This document shows positions 23,854 to 35,130 of a stretch of 64,000 nt of DNA, piece after piece (positions within the stretch are counted from its first letter, which is position 1; every line of letters begins with the position of its first letter). The notes beneath the pieces are model-generated. The model did no database searches, was not told the DNA's origin, and saw only the letters and a program-made list of their open reading frames with translations. Both the position numbers and the translations under genes were made by a program. This DNA is from Lonicera japonica (lineage: Eukaryota; Streptophyta; Magnoliopsida; Dipsacales; Caprifoliaceae). Where the stretch lies: the NCBI GenBank assembly GCA_021464415.1, contig CM038469.1, positions 13,308,501 to 13,372,500 of the forward strand, in the 5' to 3' direction.

Positions 23854-24703
23854 ATCTCCCACTTGGGCTACATATTACTCCGGAAACAATTATATCACTG
23901 AATTCTTTAAGGGCACATCCGTATGCTATTTATCCTTAGACTTCTCCTTAAACAATCTGGTCTATCTCATGTACGAGTAATGGAATTACCGCAGCTTTTA
24001 TCACACTAAGGTCGTGACTAAACCACGATTATCACCATACTAATACACCTAATAACATAGATCAAATGTGGATGAGTAGCATGGAAATTACATGCAATGT
24101 GATCTTAGACATGCCTATTTCCAACTGGCCCAACTTTAATGAGATCAACATTAACCGTCCAAACTTTATGTTAAACCACAATGGAAGGAAATAAAACAAA
24201 TATACAGAGTTAAGACGAAAATAAACCATCTTCTTTATTCTGCAGAAAGTATGCGTCTAAATAAAAGAGCATCCAGGATACAAACTCCCACTAAACTAGC
24301 ACTTTATTAGATAACACAAAACCCAAATGAGCAATATACTCATGAAATACCTTATGTGTTAAGCCTTTAGTGAACGGATCCATAATCATGGAGTTTGTAC
24401 TTATATGCTCTATAGACACGACAACTCTGAACTCCTTTTTTAACAACAAAAAACCTTAATATCTATGTGCTTTAGATTTTCGAATAATTTCTGTTGTCGT
24501 CGAATATAGTAAAATCAATTATTGTCACAAAATATCTTTAATGGTCTTTCGACACTATCTACAATTTGCAGCCTAGTGACAAAATTGTGCAGCTATATCC
24601 CATCCAAAAAACGAAATCAGAACACCATATGATCTCTAACTGATCTGATTTTCGATACGTAAGTATATAATCTTTTTGTTCTCTTTAAATACCATATAAC
24701 CCT

Positions 24704-25010
24704 TTAATTGGTTGCTTTCCAAATATATATCATAGGGTTACTTAAATATCTACCAAATATTTTTACTATGAACGCTAAACCCAAATGCGTACATACTTTA
24801 TGATACATCAGACTCCCTACAACTGATGCATAAGGAATCTTTTGCATCTCTTTCTTTTCAACTTTATTTTGGAGCACTTGTTGTGACATAAATTGTCTCC
24901 TTTAACAATGGAAGTATCTCCTGAATAAGAATCTTTCATGCCAAATCTGGTAAGAATTCTTTCGATACATCTCTTTCGTGAAAACCCTAAGATACCCGAC
25001 AATAATGTCG
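24704..25010 (-). pseudogene. copia RT/RNase H remnant
   Basis: Two overlapping minus-strand frames carry GILGFSRKRCIERILTRFGM and then EMQKIPYASVVGSLMY, CTHLGLAFIV and GRYLSNP. These are the end of reverse transcriptase and the linker to RNase H in plant copia elements. A frameshift separates them, and the catalytic YVDD region is not recognisable upstream. Confidence 0.75.
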
Positions 25011-27519
25011 ATGTACCTGTATTCCTAATACAAAAGAGATATTGTCAACATAAAATACCAAGACTACTCCCACTGAACTTATGATATACATAATCATCAA
25101 CCGGATTTACCTCAAAACCTTACGAGATAATAACTTGATGAAATATGTAATACCATTGACGGAAAACTTCCTTAAGGCCACAGATGAATTTCTTTAATTT
25201 AACTTCTTCTTGAGATTGTTGAGTTTGCTATATAGGAAGTTTTTCAACATTGTCTTGATGATCCTTATTTGCATTTGAAATAATGTCAAAAATTTGATCA
25301 TAATCATTGTCAATAGCAGTATTTGGAATTTGAATAAATTCATTTTCAAAGACAATGTTTCTAACTTTATCTTCCCCTTCAAACTCAATAATCTTAAGAA
25401 ATTTGGCATTTCCCGTCTTAATAAAGGATTTATTCAAGGGATCATAAAATTTATAATCTCTCGATCTTTCAGTGTATCTAACAAAGTAGCAGCTTATTAT
25501 ATTAAGTCCAATTTCTTTTCTTTATGGCCTTACCACAGTTGGACAACCTATTTTAGCAACTGCTTTGATATAACATTGCTTAAAAAATATCCTGCAGTAT
25601 TAAGTGTTTCTTCCTAGAGTCATCATGGTAGAGAAGAATGATTAATCACGCTCCTTACCATATCTTTAAGCTTCTGTTTTATCTCTCAGCAACACTGTTC
25701 ATACTAGGTTTGCCTAGCATGGTGTACTGTGAGACGATTCTGCATTTCTCTAGGAATTTCACAAAAGTCCAGAACGTTGTTTACCTTATCCGTTATATCT
25801 ACTGTAGTATTTACCACCACGATCAGATTTCACGGCCTTAACTTCCTTGCCTAGTTGATTTTCAACTCTAACTATGAAAATCATAACAACGTTTGAGGAT
25901 TATAACTTCTCATTAATTGAATATAGGTACCTTAATAATTGTCATGAACATAATAACATATTGTTAACCATTCCAGAAGGCCATATAGAACAGTTCACAG
26001 ATATCGTCATGAATTAGTTCTAAGACAATTGGATTCCTTATGGCACCTAGTTTCCTTATGTTTGTCCATTCCCCCTTTACACATTAAATACAGATTTTAA
26101 AATCTATTAAATCAAGGGATTTTAAGAATTCCACAAGTCTCTTAATTCTCTATTTAGAGATTTATCCCAAATGCTTGTGCCATAATATAGAAGAATTCTT
26201 ATCAGTTAATTTATGCTTTGTATCACGTGAATCAATTTACAGGGTCTCATTATATGAGGTGGTTGTATCCATATATAAGCTATCAATTAAAGAAATAGTA
26301 ACAAAATATTTGAATTTTGAAAAAGACTTAACTTTATTATTTTCAAATGAACAATAATAACCATATTTGTCCAAATAAAAATAGAAATTATGTCTAAATG
26401 ACAATACCATATAAGTCTTTCCCAAATCCAAAAGTAAGTAGTCTTTAATAATAACTTAAAATTCCTTAAAACCTCAACTGTAACTGTTTCGCCACTGCCC
26501 TGATAGATGAATATTTCAACATCAATAGGCTTTTGGCTCCACATATAACCTCTAAACATACTTAGGTGAGTAGTGTCACCAAAATCTACTCACAAAGTAA
26601 TCACATGTACATAAGTTAAACTAACTACCGAACAAACCATAATGAGAAGTATATCATACTTTACACGCTAAATGATGTATTTGAAACATTACTACGTCTA
26701 TCCTTCTTGCAAAATTAACTGACAAATTCTTTATTATGTTTCTTTTGCAATTACTATAGTATTGTTCTAACTGTAGCTTCTTAATTTTTATCCTTTATCC
26801 TTTCCTTTAGAGGTGTTTGCTAGATGAGTAACCACTGTCTTTTATCGCTAAAGCTTTTATTCTTCTTGCACACTGTAAAATATGAACTCATTAAGAGATC
26901 ATTAATTTATCCTTATGAGTATTGTAACTCATTATAAACTAATTGTATTGTGCGGGAAGAGAAATAAAGAACTTGATACACGAGCAAGTCATTAGACAGC
27001 CCTAACTTTAGTGCCTTTAGTTTGAAGCGATATTAGACATTTTCATAATGTACTTCCCTTATGTTCCTTTTCCTTATATCTTATTGAAACAAGACTAATC
27101 AAAAGGTTACTTGTTTCAGCCTTTTTGTTTTGGCAAAATATTTATATAATTTCTTTAAGGAACTAAGTAGCATTTTTCTCATAAAGCCCCAAAAAATTCT
27201 TGGAATAGAAGCGTCTATTTCTAATTCTTAAAATTTGTGTCGTTAAGCACCGATACCAAATTTATGTTGGCAGATATATAAAGCATAACTTAAAATTGAA
27301 TATAGAACAAATTATAAAAATTACAAACTTACAATTAATATACATGTCATAACATATTAATAAACAATATATATGAATGACAAAATTATCCAAATTATCA
27401 ATAGTGGGTCCTCATCACAAGATACCTAGCACAACATTGATATTTAGTCTTTGGACAGAAACATCAACTTGTAATTGGCCTTCTCAACGCAGTAATCAAA
27501 TATAAATGACCAATCTTGT

Positions 27520-28195
27520 CAAATAATAGGTCTTTCTTTGGGCCGACGTATTATTCACATGAAAAACTTGATTGTCATATTATATTTATTACGACAAGTG
27601 TACATGTTATTCGGCCAAACAATAACCTTCCTTTGGGCCGATTATTATTCGCATAAATAACAATTACACACATCTTAATATTCTAAAATAAATAAATTTA
27701 CGCGATAGAGGTTACTTTAGCAACTTATCGGTTCAATTCATATATTTCAAAATATCAAACGATTCATACTTCGCATCCTTATAATCTAAAAAAAAAATAG
27801 ATTTTCTGTATTAATGAGATTTGCAAAGCATAAACCTTATCTTTCCCACATTGACGCGTACTGCAATTTTGGATTACTGGCAGTCTAGCGCTTTCGTGCC
27901 CAAACAAGACTGTAATAAGTACTCTCAATACAAGAATCAAATGTTGATAATAATTTCTGTCAAACAAAAAGCCTTTCTTTGGACTGACTTATTACTCACA
28001 TGAAAACCTGACAATTATCACACATTTATTCTCGCACGTGTGCTTATTATTCTGCCAAATAATAACCTTCCTTTGGGCCGATTATTAAATGCATAAATAA
28101 TAACCACATAAATATCGAGAGAAAATAATGTATATTATTTGGCCAAATAATAATCTTCCTTTGGGCCGATTATTAATTGCATAAATAATAAACAT
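27520..28195. repeat. Repeated leader motif in the copia element
   Basis: The phrase aataaccttcctttgggccg followed by attatta occurs at about 27621 and 28065, with a variant near 28150. Each is preceded by a ggccaaa- or gccaaa-like text and followed by gcataaataa. A longer block (tctttgggccg/tctttggactg ... ttattcacatgaaaa) recurs about 430 bp apart. This is the 5' leader of the element, which reads right to left. Confidence 0.7.
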
Positions 28196-29036
28196 CAATA
28201 TCTTAAATAAATAAGCCTTATCCAAACCCTTAATCCCAATATATATAAAAATAAAAATCTTTAATCTTAATCAAGTATTTAAATTTACCAAGTAAATTTA
28301 ATCCTTAAATATACATATATAAACAAAACTTTAATGAACAGAACCTTAATTCACATATATATTAAACTTATATATCATACACATTCATGATAAAATCCCT
28401 GAGTTTAAACACATATATATATACACAATCCAAAGCAACTTTATATATATTAAAAAAGAATATAGAAGGCAGTAGAATTTTCTGCACAAGTCAAATCGCC
28501 TCCCTTTTTCTTTTATCCCTTTTTTTTTTGTTATAAAACCTTTACCAAAAATTTATGCCGAAAAGTCACACCAATTCAACAAATAATCGATCTTTAATGA
28601 GTAAACTAAATGAACCAAAAATAAACGTACAGCCGCAGCAACCACATAAATGTATTTATCCCTTGGCTTCAAACCAGTAGCTTCATATATATTAAAATCA
28701 TCTCCCATCAAACTTAAACTAGTACATTTATATATATATATATATATATATTAACCGAAGGACAACTACAGCAATCATGTATATATATGTATTAAATATA
28801 AAAACAACCCACGGCTCATAGATTTTTTTTTTTTTTTATATGCCGAGAGTCAAATTAAATAGAGGCTGGATCCATATATATATATAGAAAAAGCAACCAA
28901 ATCCTTAAATACATATATAATAAACAACCAAAGGTGCAGTATATATATATAAACAATAGAAGATGCAATGAGATTCAAAAATTAAGACTCTATATCCATT
29001 CTTAATGATTTAACATGAAGTTCCTCTGATACCACT

Positions 29037-29509
29037 TGTTGGAATTAATCCCTAAAGTCATCGTGTCAAATCATCAAGAACTAAATTAAAACAATAAAAC
29101 CGCGTACCTGAATCCATAATAAGCAAACACGGAATACGAGGATCGATCACAATAACAGTATGGATCGAGCGGGTACGTGGTCTTCCTCAACCAAATCGCC
29201 TTAGTGTCTTGATGGGAATTTATGGTTCTCTTCCAGATGGGGAGAAGGGAGCCGTATTATGATTTGGTGTATTGGGGACCATAACCCTAATATTTTCTTT
29301 ATATACAAACTAATTAGAGTTCCCATTAAACCCTAATAAGCCCATATGAGGTATCTACACATTTGGCCCACATTTATTAGAGTAGTCTTATGGGCTTAAC
29401 TAATAATTAATTAGACCACTAAAAATTAGCCCATTAATTAAATAGAAAATATAATTGAAATATTATAATATGTTGCCCACATAAATTAGAAAATATAAAT
29501 TTTCTAACA
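29037..29509 (-). repeat. 5' LTR of the copia element
   Basis: 473 bp; on the minus strand its end is directly followed by the initiator-Met primer-binding site. Confidence 0.95.
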
Positions 29510-29722
29510 CTTAATATTTTAGTATATACGTACGACAATATGAATTAATGTGAATTGCACTAACTCGCATGGTACTCAAAAAATACAATACTACATCTCA
29601 CCAAACGGCTGGCCCTGCCTAGAATATAATGAGCGACCACACAAGGTCCTTCTTTTAACAAAAAGATTTATAACTTCTGCGAAGTGTATGCAAAGCTAGA
29701 CAAGCAATATTACGTTGTTGTT

Positions 29723-29723
<1 letters not shown>

Positions 29724-29758
<35 letters not shown>
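29724..29758 (+). repeat. Poly-T run (about 35)
   Basis: A long homopolymer in intron 1 of the minus-strand patatin copy. It could be the tail of a minus-strand retroposon, but no body is recognisable. Confidence 0.9.
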
Positions 29759-30219
29759 CATTTTCACTTAGATGATGTGCATGCAATGAGAAAAAGGCCT
29801 AGACGCGGATCGTGAATATGTCTATTATATATACACATATATAGAGAGAGATTCATGCATGCATGCATGCATGCATATATGCATATAAATATTACTTGTA
29901 ACTTATATTCAAGGAAGGCTAAGATGGTAGCCGGAATAAGGCCTCTAATGCCACCCCCATCTATGCTAAGAACTGTTATTCTTTCTCCATGGCAGCTTGA
30001 TGCCTCACCCTCATTCTCCATTTCTTAAATAATAATAATTAATAAAGGTTAATTGGTGATTGGGGAAATTGTTGAAATAGAAAAAGATATAATGAAGCAA
30101 TTGTTGAGTTTAGATGTTTCCCATTAAATAATAATAATAAAGATTGAGTAACTATATTTTTCGGTGGGTTAGCTAGGGCACCAACATTAACTTCATAATG
30201 CCGTATTTGAAAACCTAAA

Positions 30220-30542
30220 GGCCTCGTTTGGTTCACGGAAGAGAAATCAATTCCCTTATTTTTTTCTATAGAGGGGGGAAACTAAATTTCCTGTCAAGTT
30301 TGCTTTCTTGTGTTTGGTAAAGCATGAAAAGTGTTTAAATAAGGCTATTAATGTCCAAATTTTTTGTAATAAATGGTTGGAAATCACATGGAAAAATCAA
30401 TCACATGTGTTTTGAGATGAATGGTTTTACCCCCTACTTTCTCCTCTCTTGGGAAAGTGTTTCCAGAATTTGTGCTTTCCAAACAAAGGAAATGAAAGAC
30501 TTTCCTTTCTCAGGTACTAAAATCCGTGAACCATATGAGGCC
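30220..30542. mobile_element. 323-bp MITE
   Basis: The left terminus ggcctcgtttggttcacgga and the right terminus tccgtgaaccatatgaggcc are inverted repeats with two mismatches. It lies about 200 bp upstream of the minus-strand patatin start codon. The flanking target duplication is unclear (aaa on each side). Confidence 0.75.
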
Positions 30543-30921
30543 AAAGAGTTGCTTTTTTCTTTCTTTTTTATTTTTGCATGCATGTATGCCCATGTGATGT
30601 GCACAATCACATACATTTGGATGTATATATATATATATAAATGGAGAAAAAGATAATAATAATAATTTAAAATTAATGTTAGGTATCATTGAGTCATATA
30701 ACGAAATGCTACATATTCTTAAAGAAAAATGACTTCATGCATTAACTTGTGGTACATTATGCACATTACTCATGTATACGTTGCTTTAAAAATAGTCAAT
30801 TATATATGTTTTAGGACTATAGCACTGCACGCCCATTTGTCAAGTAGGACATATATAGATGTGCATGTTTATGCATTTTACTCGATATATAATCCTATAT
30901 ATCGTCTCCTCCGATTAATTA

Positions 30922-31730
30922 GGGAGTTCTTAAATAAACCCACATAATCCGTCTTCTCACCCCAATAAGAGAATACTTTCTTCTCACCCCATTTATCTTT
31001 TAAAAAAACTTTCAATTCACCCCAATGATGGGTGAGTTTACTGAATGCACTATTGGGACGTTAATTTCGTCGTCACTAAAACTAAAACATGAAAATCTTA
31101 TATAAATCCATAAAAATATTTTTTATCGAAAACATTTAACCTACCCCATCTTTTTTATACACGCTACCGACATGCCACCTCTTTTTTATAAGTCAAATAA
31201 TAAATTTATTTTTTTATTGCACATCCACAAAATTCATTATTGACCTTACAAAATTCCTAATTAGAGATAGGGTCAAACCCCATAAATGACAATTTCAAAG
31301 ACAGTAAAGTGTAAATTTAAAAAATAAAAATATGAAACATTTGATCAAAGTAAAAATTAATTAGTTAACACAAGATAATTATCCCGACCGTTTCCATTAG
31401 CTAATAATAAAATTTCAATCTTCATAATATTACTGTCTCATATACGACTGTATCTAATGAATCGAAAAAATAAAATAATTTTTATAAAAATTAATCATTT
31501 ATTAAAATATTTTACAACTATAGTTGTAGAATAATTTGTTGAAAAGAATGAAATTTTTTAATTTTAAAAAAATTAAATGAGTGAGAAGACAAATTAGTGG
31601 CAATTTTTTCAAATACAGAAACTAGGGTGAGAAGAAAAAATCTTACGCTAATTTTTAGGTTAAGATTGACGTAATATTGACTTTTGATGGGGTGAGAAGA
31701 CGGATTATGTGGGTGTGTTTAAGAACACCC
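30922..31730. mobile_element. hAT-like non-autonomous element (809 bp)
   Basis: The ends gggagttcttaaataaaccc and the mirrored gggtgtgtttaagaacaccc extend into about 40 bp of inverted repeat (acataatccgtcttctcacc). A perfect 8-bp duplication attaatta flanks the element (30914-30921 and 31731-31738). No transposase. A larger relative is at 48149-49765. Confidence 0.85.
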
Positions 31731-31738
31731 ATTAATTA

Positions 31739-33179
31739 TCGTCGTCACTGATTAAAAGAAAAACTCAAAAACTGAATTAATGGTCAATTTAAAGAAAATT
31801 CAGTTAAATGATAATATATGAGGAAGCTAGAAGATTAGAGCGTTTTGTCCACCGGGGAATCCACCTTGTGCCTGCCCGCCTTATTTTCTTAAACGGGCTT
31901 GTTTTTGCTACAAATTTTTGAGGAATTTTTTTTTTTTTTTGAAAATAAGGTAAAAGTGCTTGCGTAATAATGTTTTTCGCAGAAAAAAACTAACGAATAA
32001 TATTTTTTAGAAACAAGGGTGTAGATGTCATTATTATTTTAAGGTAAGAGCTTGTTTATCAATTGTGTTTTAAAATAAGGATTTTGACCGAGTGCAAACT
32101 TTACTTTGTAGTAAATTGTGTTGAGTGCAAACTTAACTTTGCACAAAATTGTGTTTTGTGCAAACTTACAATTTAAAATTTAGTGCAAATTTGTTTCGTA
32201 TGATGTGTTTATATTTTTTAACAAATATATTCTTATGTTTCATTCATAAAACTTTAAAACGTCGTCAAATAAATACAAATACATAATAATATTTTAGAAA
32301 ATAAAGAGTGCAAACTTAACTTTGCATAACTCCAAAAAAATTATTATGTGCATTTTATTAATAAATAGGCTTTTAATATGTAATATGTTAAAATTATTCT
32401 AAAGTATTGTCAATTAAACACTTATTTATAATAATATGCTAAAAAAATGTAACACAAACTTGATTTTGCATGATTTCATAAAAAATACAATTTAAAAATT
32501 TACTGCATAGTTAACTTTACAATCTTTTTGGAATTTGGTCAAATATAAGTTCTTGATTTAAAAAAAAATTATTCCTTGGTTCTTTTACATAATTTTTTTT
32601 CATACAAGTCCTATTTTTCAATATCCCATAATTGGATTGAACCTTAATTAATATGGAAACCTACTAAGCAAGAACTTTCAAATTCAGATAAACCCCGGAA
32701 TTAATAAAAATAGGCAATCCTAAGCCAAATCAGTTTTCCGAAAACAAGCAAGGGTTCAGAACAGGGAATCAAAAAAGATGAAAAGATTTTACAAGAAATC
32801 TTTGGCCAACCTTCCTGAGTCACCTACTGGTTTTGTCGCAATCTTCTGATGAGAATTTATTCGTTCTTGAAGAAGTATAATTTGTCACTCTTTAAGTTTT
32901 GTTCATTAATTGATGCACTAATTTTGTTTTCAATTATTAGTTACATTAAAATTAATATGTTTGTAAAAATAAAAGCTTCAATTAATTTAGAACAAAAGAG
33001 TACTACAAGGTTATGCATGCATTATACATATATTGCGTGAAATTGTTTGATTATATGTGTGTTTGGGTACGGATGTGGACCTATAACTTACAGTTGCGTG
33101 GAGTTATATGCATTGGTGCACGTGGGATTGGGATTGGGATTGGGATTGGTCAATGATAATGGTGAACTAATTATCCAAG
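31739..33179. other. AT-rich intergenic stretch
   Basis: No supported gene. At 32050-32200 and around 32310 the phrase gtgcaaacttaactttgca recurs, forming a degenerate repeat like the one at 6900-7190. A (ggattg)n microsatellite lies at 33125-33149. Confidence 0.6.
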
Positions 33180-33416
33180 AGTGTATTTAACGTGCAGGAT
33201 TAGAGAGTCAGATGTAATTATTTAACTTTATCCGGATGGAATAAAATAATTCCATGTCTTAGGTGAGATTTGTTAATCTCTCTCTCGGTGGAATAAGAAG
33301 GTTAGGTGGGATAAATAATTCGCCCGGATGTTCAATCCCGACGAATTGAACACCAAACATGGAATAGGATAAAATTATCCTATCCCGCCCTTTTATCCTG
33401 CACGTCAAACGCAGCC
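33180..33416. mobile_element. Small MITE candidate
   Basis: The left end gtgtatttaacgtgcaggat matches the right end read on the other strand (gctgcgtttgacgtgcaggat). The interior has a second inverted pair around ggaataaaataattcc and ggataaaattatcc. Exact edges are uncertain. Confidence 0.6.
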
Positions 33417-35130
33417 CAAATGTATTTCTTCCTTTTCGGTCTCTACTTTGAATTTAATAAATTTGGATGCACTTTCATAATTGTATATATGCCCACCATA
33501 CACATGTATAACTTTGTATTATTTTTAGTATAACACATGGGTAATGGATAGTTTGTTTGTTCCTTTTTTTTTCTTTTTAATTTATATCAGAAATGTTTAG
33601 GTCAGTTTATTTTTATAATTGACTATACTTATGATGAGTTTAACCTCTTTTTAAAAAAAAAAAATCACGAGTAACCCCATTATAAAAAATTCATAAAAGT
33701 TTAAAGTTAAGATGGGACCCTTTTTCATAATTATTCTCATATTTTGAATATTAACTTTTTTATTATTAAAAAAAAATTATATGTCTACACAAAAATTTCC
33801 CGGAAGGTTGCTCTGGTGGAAAAACAAAAATGAGAGTTGGGACTTTTAAATTAACCCTATGGGCCTCTTCATAAGCTTTTGGGCCTTTGACCTGCGCATT
33901 TCCACAATTGATGATTATTTGCTACCTTGATGGTGGACCTCGTGGGCCCTATACGTTGCCCACCTGCACTCACATGGCCAGAATTGTAATTACATAAACT
34001 ATAAATTATAATAAAACCATTAAACTTGGCTCAGCAGTTATCGCTTTAAGCTTATTTTTGTAGTTAACCGAGAGTTCTCCAAGTCAAATACTGGCAACCA
34101 CAAAAATATTATGTGGCCAAATGCGCATGGCCTAGACAACGCTTGGTTTTAAAAAAAAATCTATAATTTAAATATGATGTATACTATGGAGTAATTTGTA
34201 TAGGTTGATATAACAAGTATTCATGATTTTTGAATCTTGAAAATATATATAAAAAAATAATGATTGTGTAGTTGAAATTAATTATTTTTTTTAAATAATT
34301 ATTAATACTTTTGACATGAGTTACAACTTAGTAAAATAATATTATTATCATATCAAAATATCTTTACTACGATAATATCCAAATGAACAAAAAAGTTCAT
34401 GATGTCCTGTATTTCATCTCTCGTTGAGGCTTTTTTTTATATATTTTAATAAAAGTTGCTCTGACAACAATATTCTAATTTGATAACATTGTCACTTTTT
34501 TATAAAAGAAATTTGTGATCATGACACGATAATTTAGAAATACTTTTATTATAAGCAAAAAATTATGGTGTTAGAAGTGCTAACGCTATAAAAGAAAATA
34601 CCATCTACTATCTAGTACCCTATTTTAAAAGAGTAATAACAAATTTACAATCTGATGATTTAATTAAGGGTGATTATATTTTTAATTTCAATAATACTTG
34701 ATTTTATTTTAACATTTTATTTGATTCATTAGTATTAAATAAGGGCACATTATTTAATTATGCCTTGCACAGTCTCTAAACACCAAATAATAAATTTATA
34801 TTTTATTCTCAAAAATTAAATAATTTATTTTTAATCAATGTTTTTTTTTTTTTTTTTTTTTTTGAACAACCATCAATGTTCAATGATTAAATAAAGAATG
34901 AAAATAGAACTAAGTATTACCAATGCGTGAGGAGGTACTGAAGTCTATCTAAATCAATGACCAATCAACTTTGGCGCATCATTTGGATAATGACTTGTTC
35001 ATTATGAAACCCCACTGAGTCACTGACCCATTTTCTTTTCACAGTAAACATGCCACAAAATCTGTAAGAAAACTAGCAATATTGTTTTCATTTTCAGTTT
35101 CAAGTAGGTAAGAGCAAGGATATACAATTA
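33417..35130. other. Intergenic and promoter-side DNA of the first B3 copy
   Basis: AT-rich. A diverged SINE-like block (34020-34125) ends in attatgtggcc, and a poly-T run occurs at about 34843-34863. No gene seen. Confidence 0.5.

Larger units (their letters stand above)
23381..29509 (-). mobile_element. Non-autonomous Ty1/copia LTR retrotransposon
   Basis: 473-bp LTRs (23381-23853 and 29037-29509) run TGTTGGAATT...TTTCTAACA, with a 5-bp target duplication cttaa (23376-23380 and 29510-29514). Next to the right LTR the minus strand reads TGGTATCAGAGGAAC, the initiator-Met primer-binding site. aagtgggagat next to the left LTR is the purine tract. I count only about two differences between the LTRs, pointing to a recent insertion. 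The 5.2-kb interior is full of stops and keeps only recognisable RT/RNase H remnants. It sits in intron 1 of the minus-strand patatin copy. Confidence 0.92.
22070..30021 (-). pseudogene. Patatin-like phospholipase pseudogene, minus-strand copy
   Basis: Exons on the minus strand: 1, 29896-30021 ([26 protein letters not shown]); 2, 23181-23362 (GISTG nucleophile motif, 182 bp as in the plus copy); 4, 22993-about 23144 ([12 protein letters not shown]; catalytic [10 protein letters not shown]); 5, 22553-22826; 6, 22275-22450 (176 bp, same as plus copy); 7, from 22121, with a stop at the sixth codon, cut at 22072 by the gypsy LTR. Exon 3 (the LTGP...YDG...FDIK exon) is missing: only about 36 bp separate exons 2 and 4. 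Exon 5 aligns without gaps to the plus copy over about 27 codons but has two in-frame stops. It is 28 bp shorter and shifts frame before EHNYLHIQ. A copia element lies in intron 1. This is a dead copy. Confidence 0.87.

Noticed and set aside
27520..28195. Evenly repeated motif considered as a CRISPR-like array
   Set aside because: Too few copies, uneven spacing, within a retrotransposon of a plant genome.
33125..33149. Telomere-like ggattg repeats
   Set aside because: The unit is GGATTG, not the plant telomere TTTAGGG, and there are only four copies.
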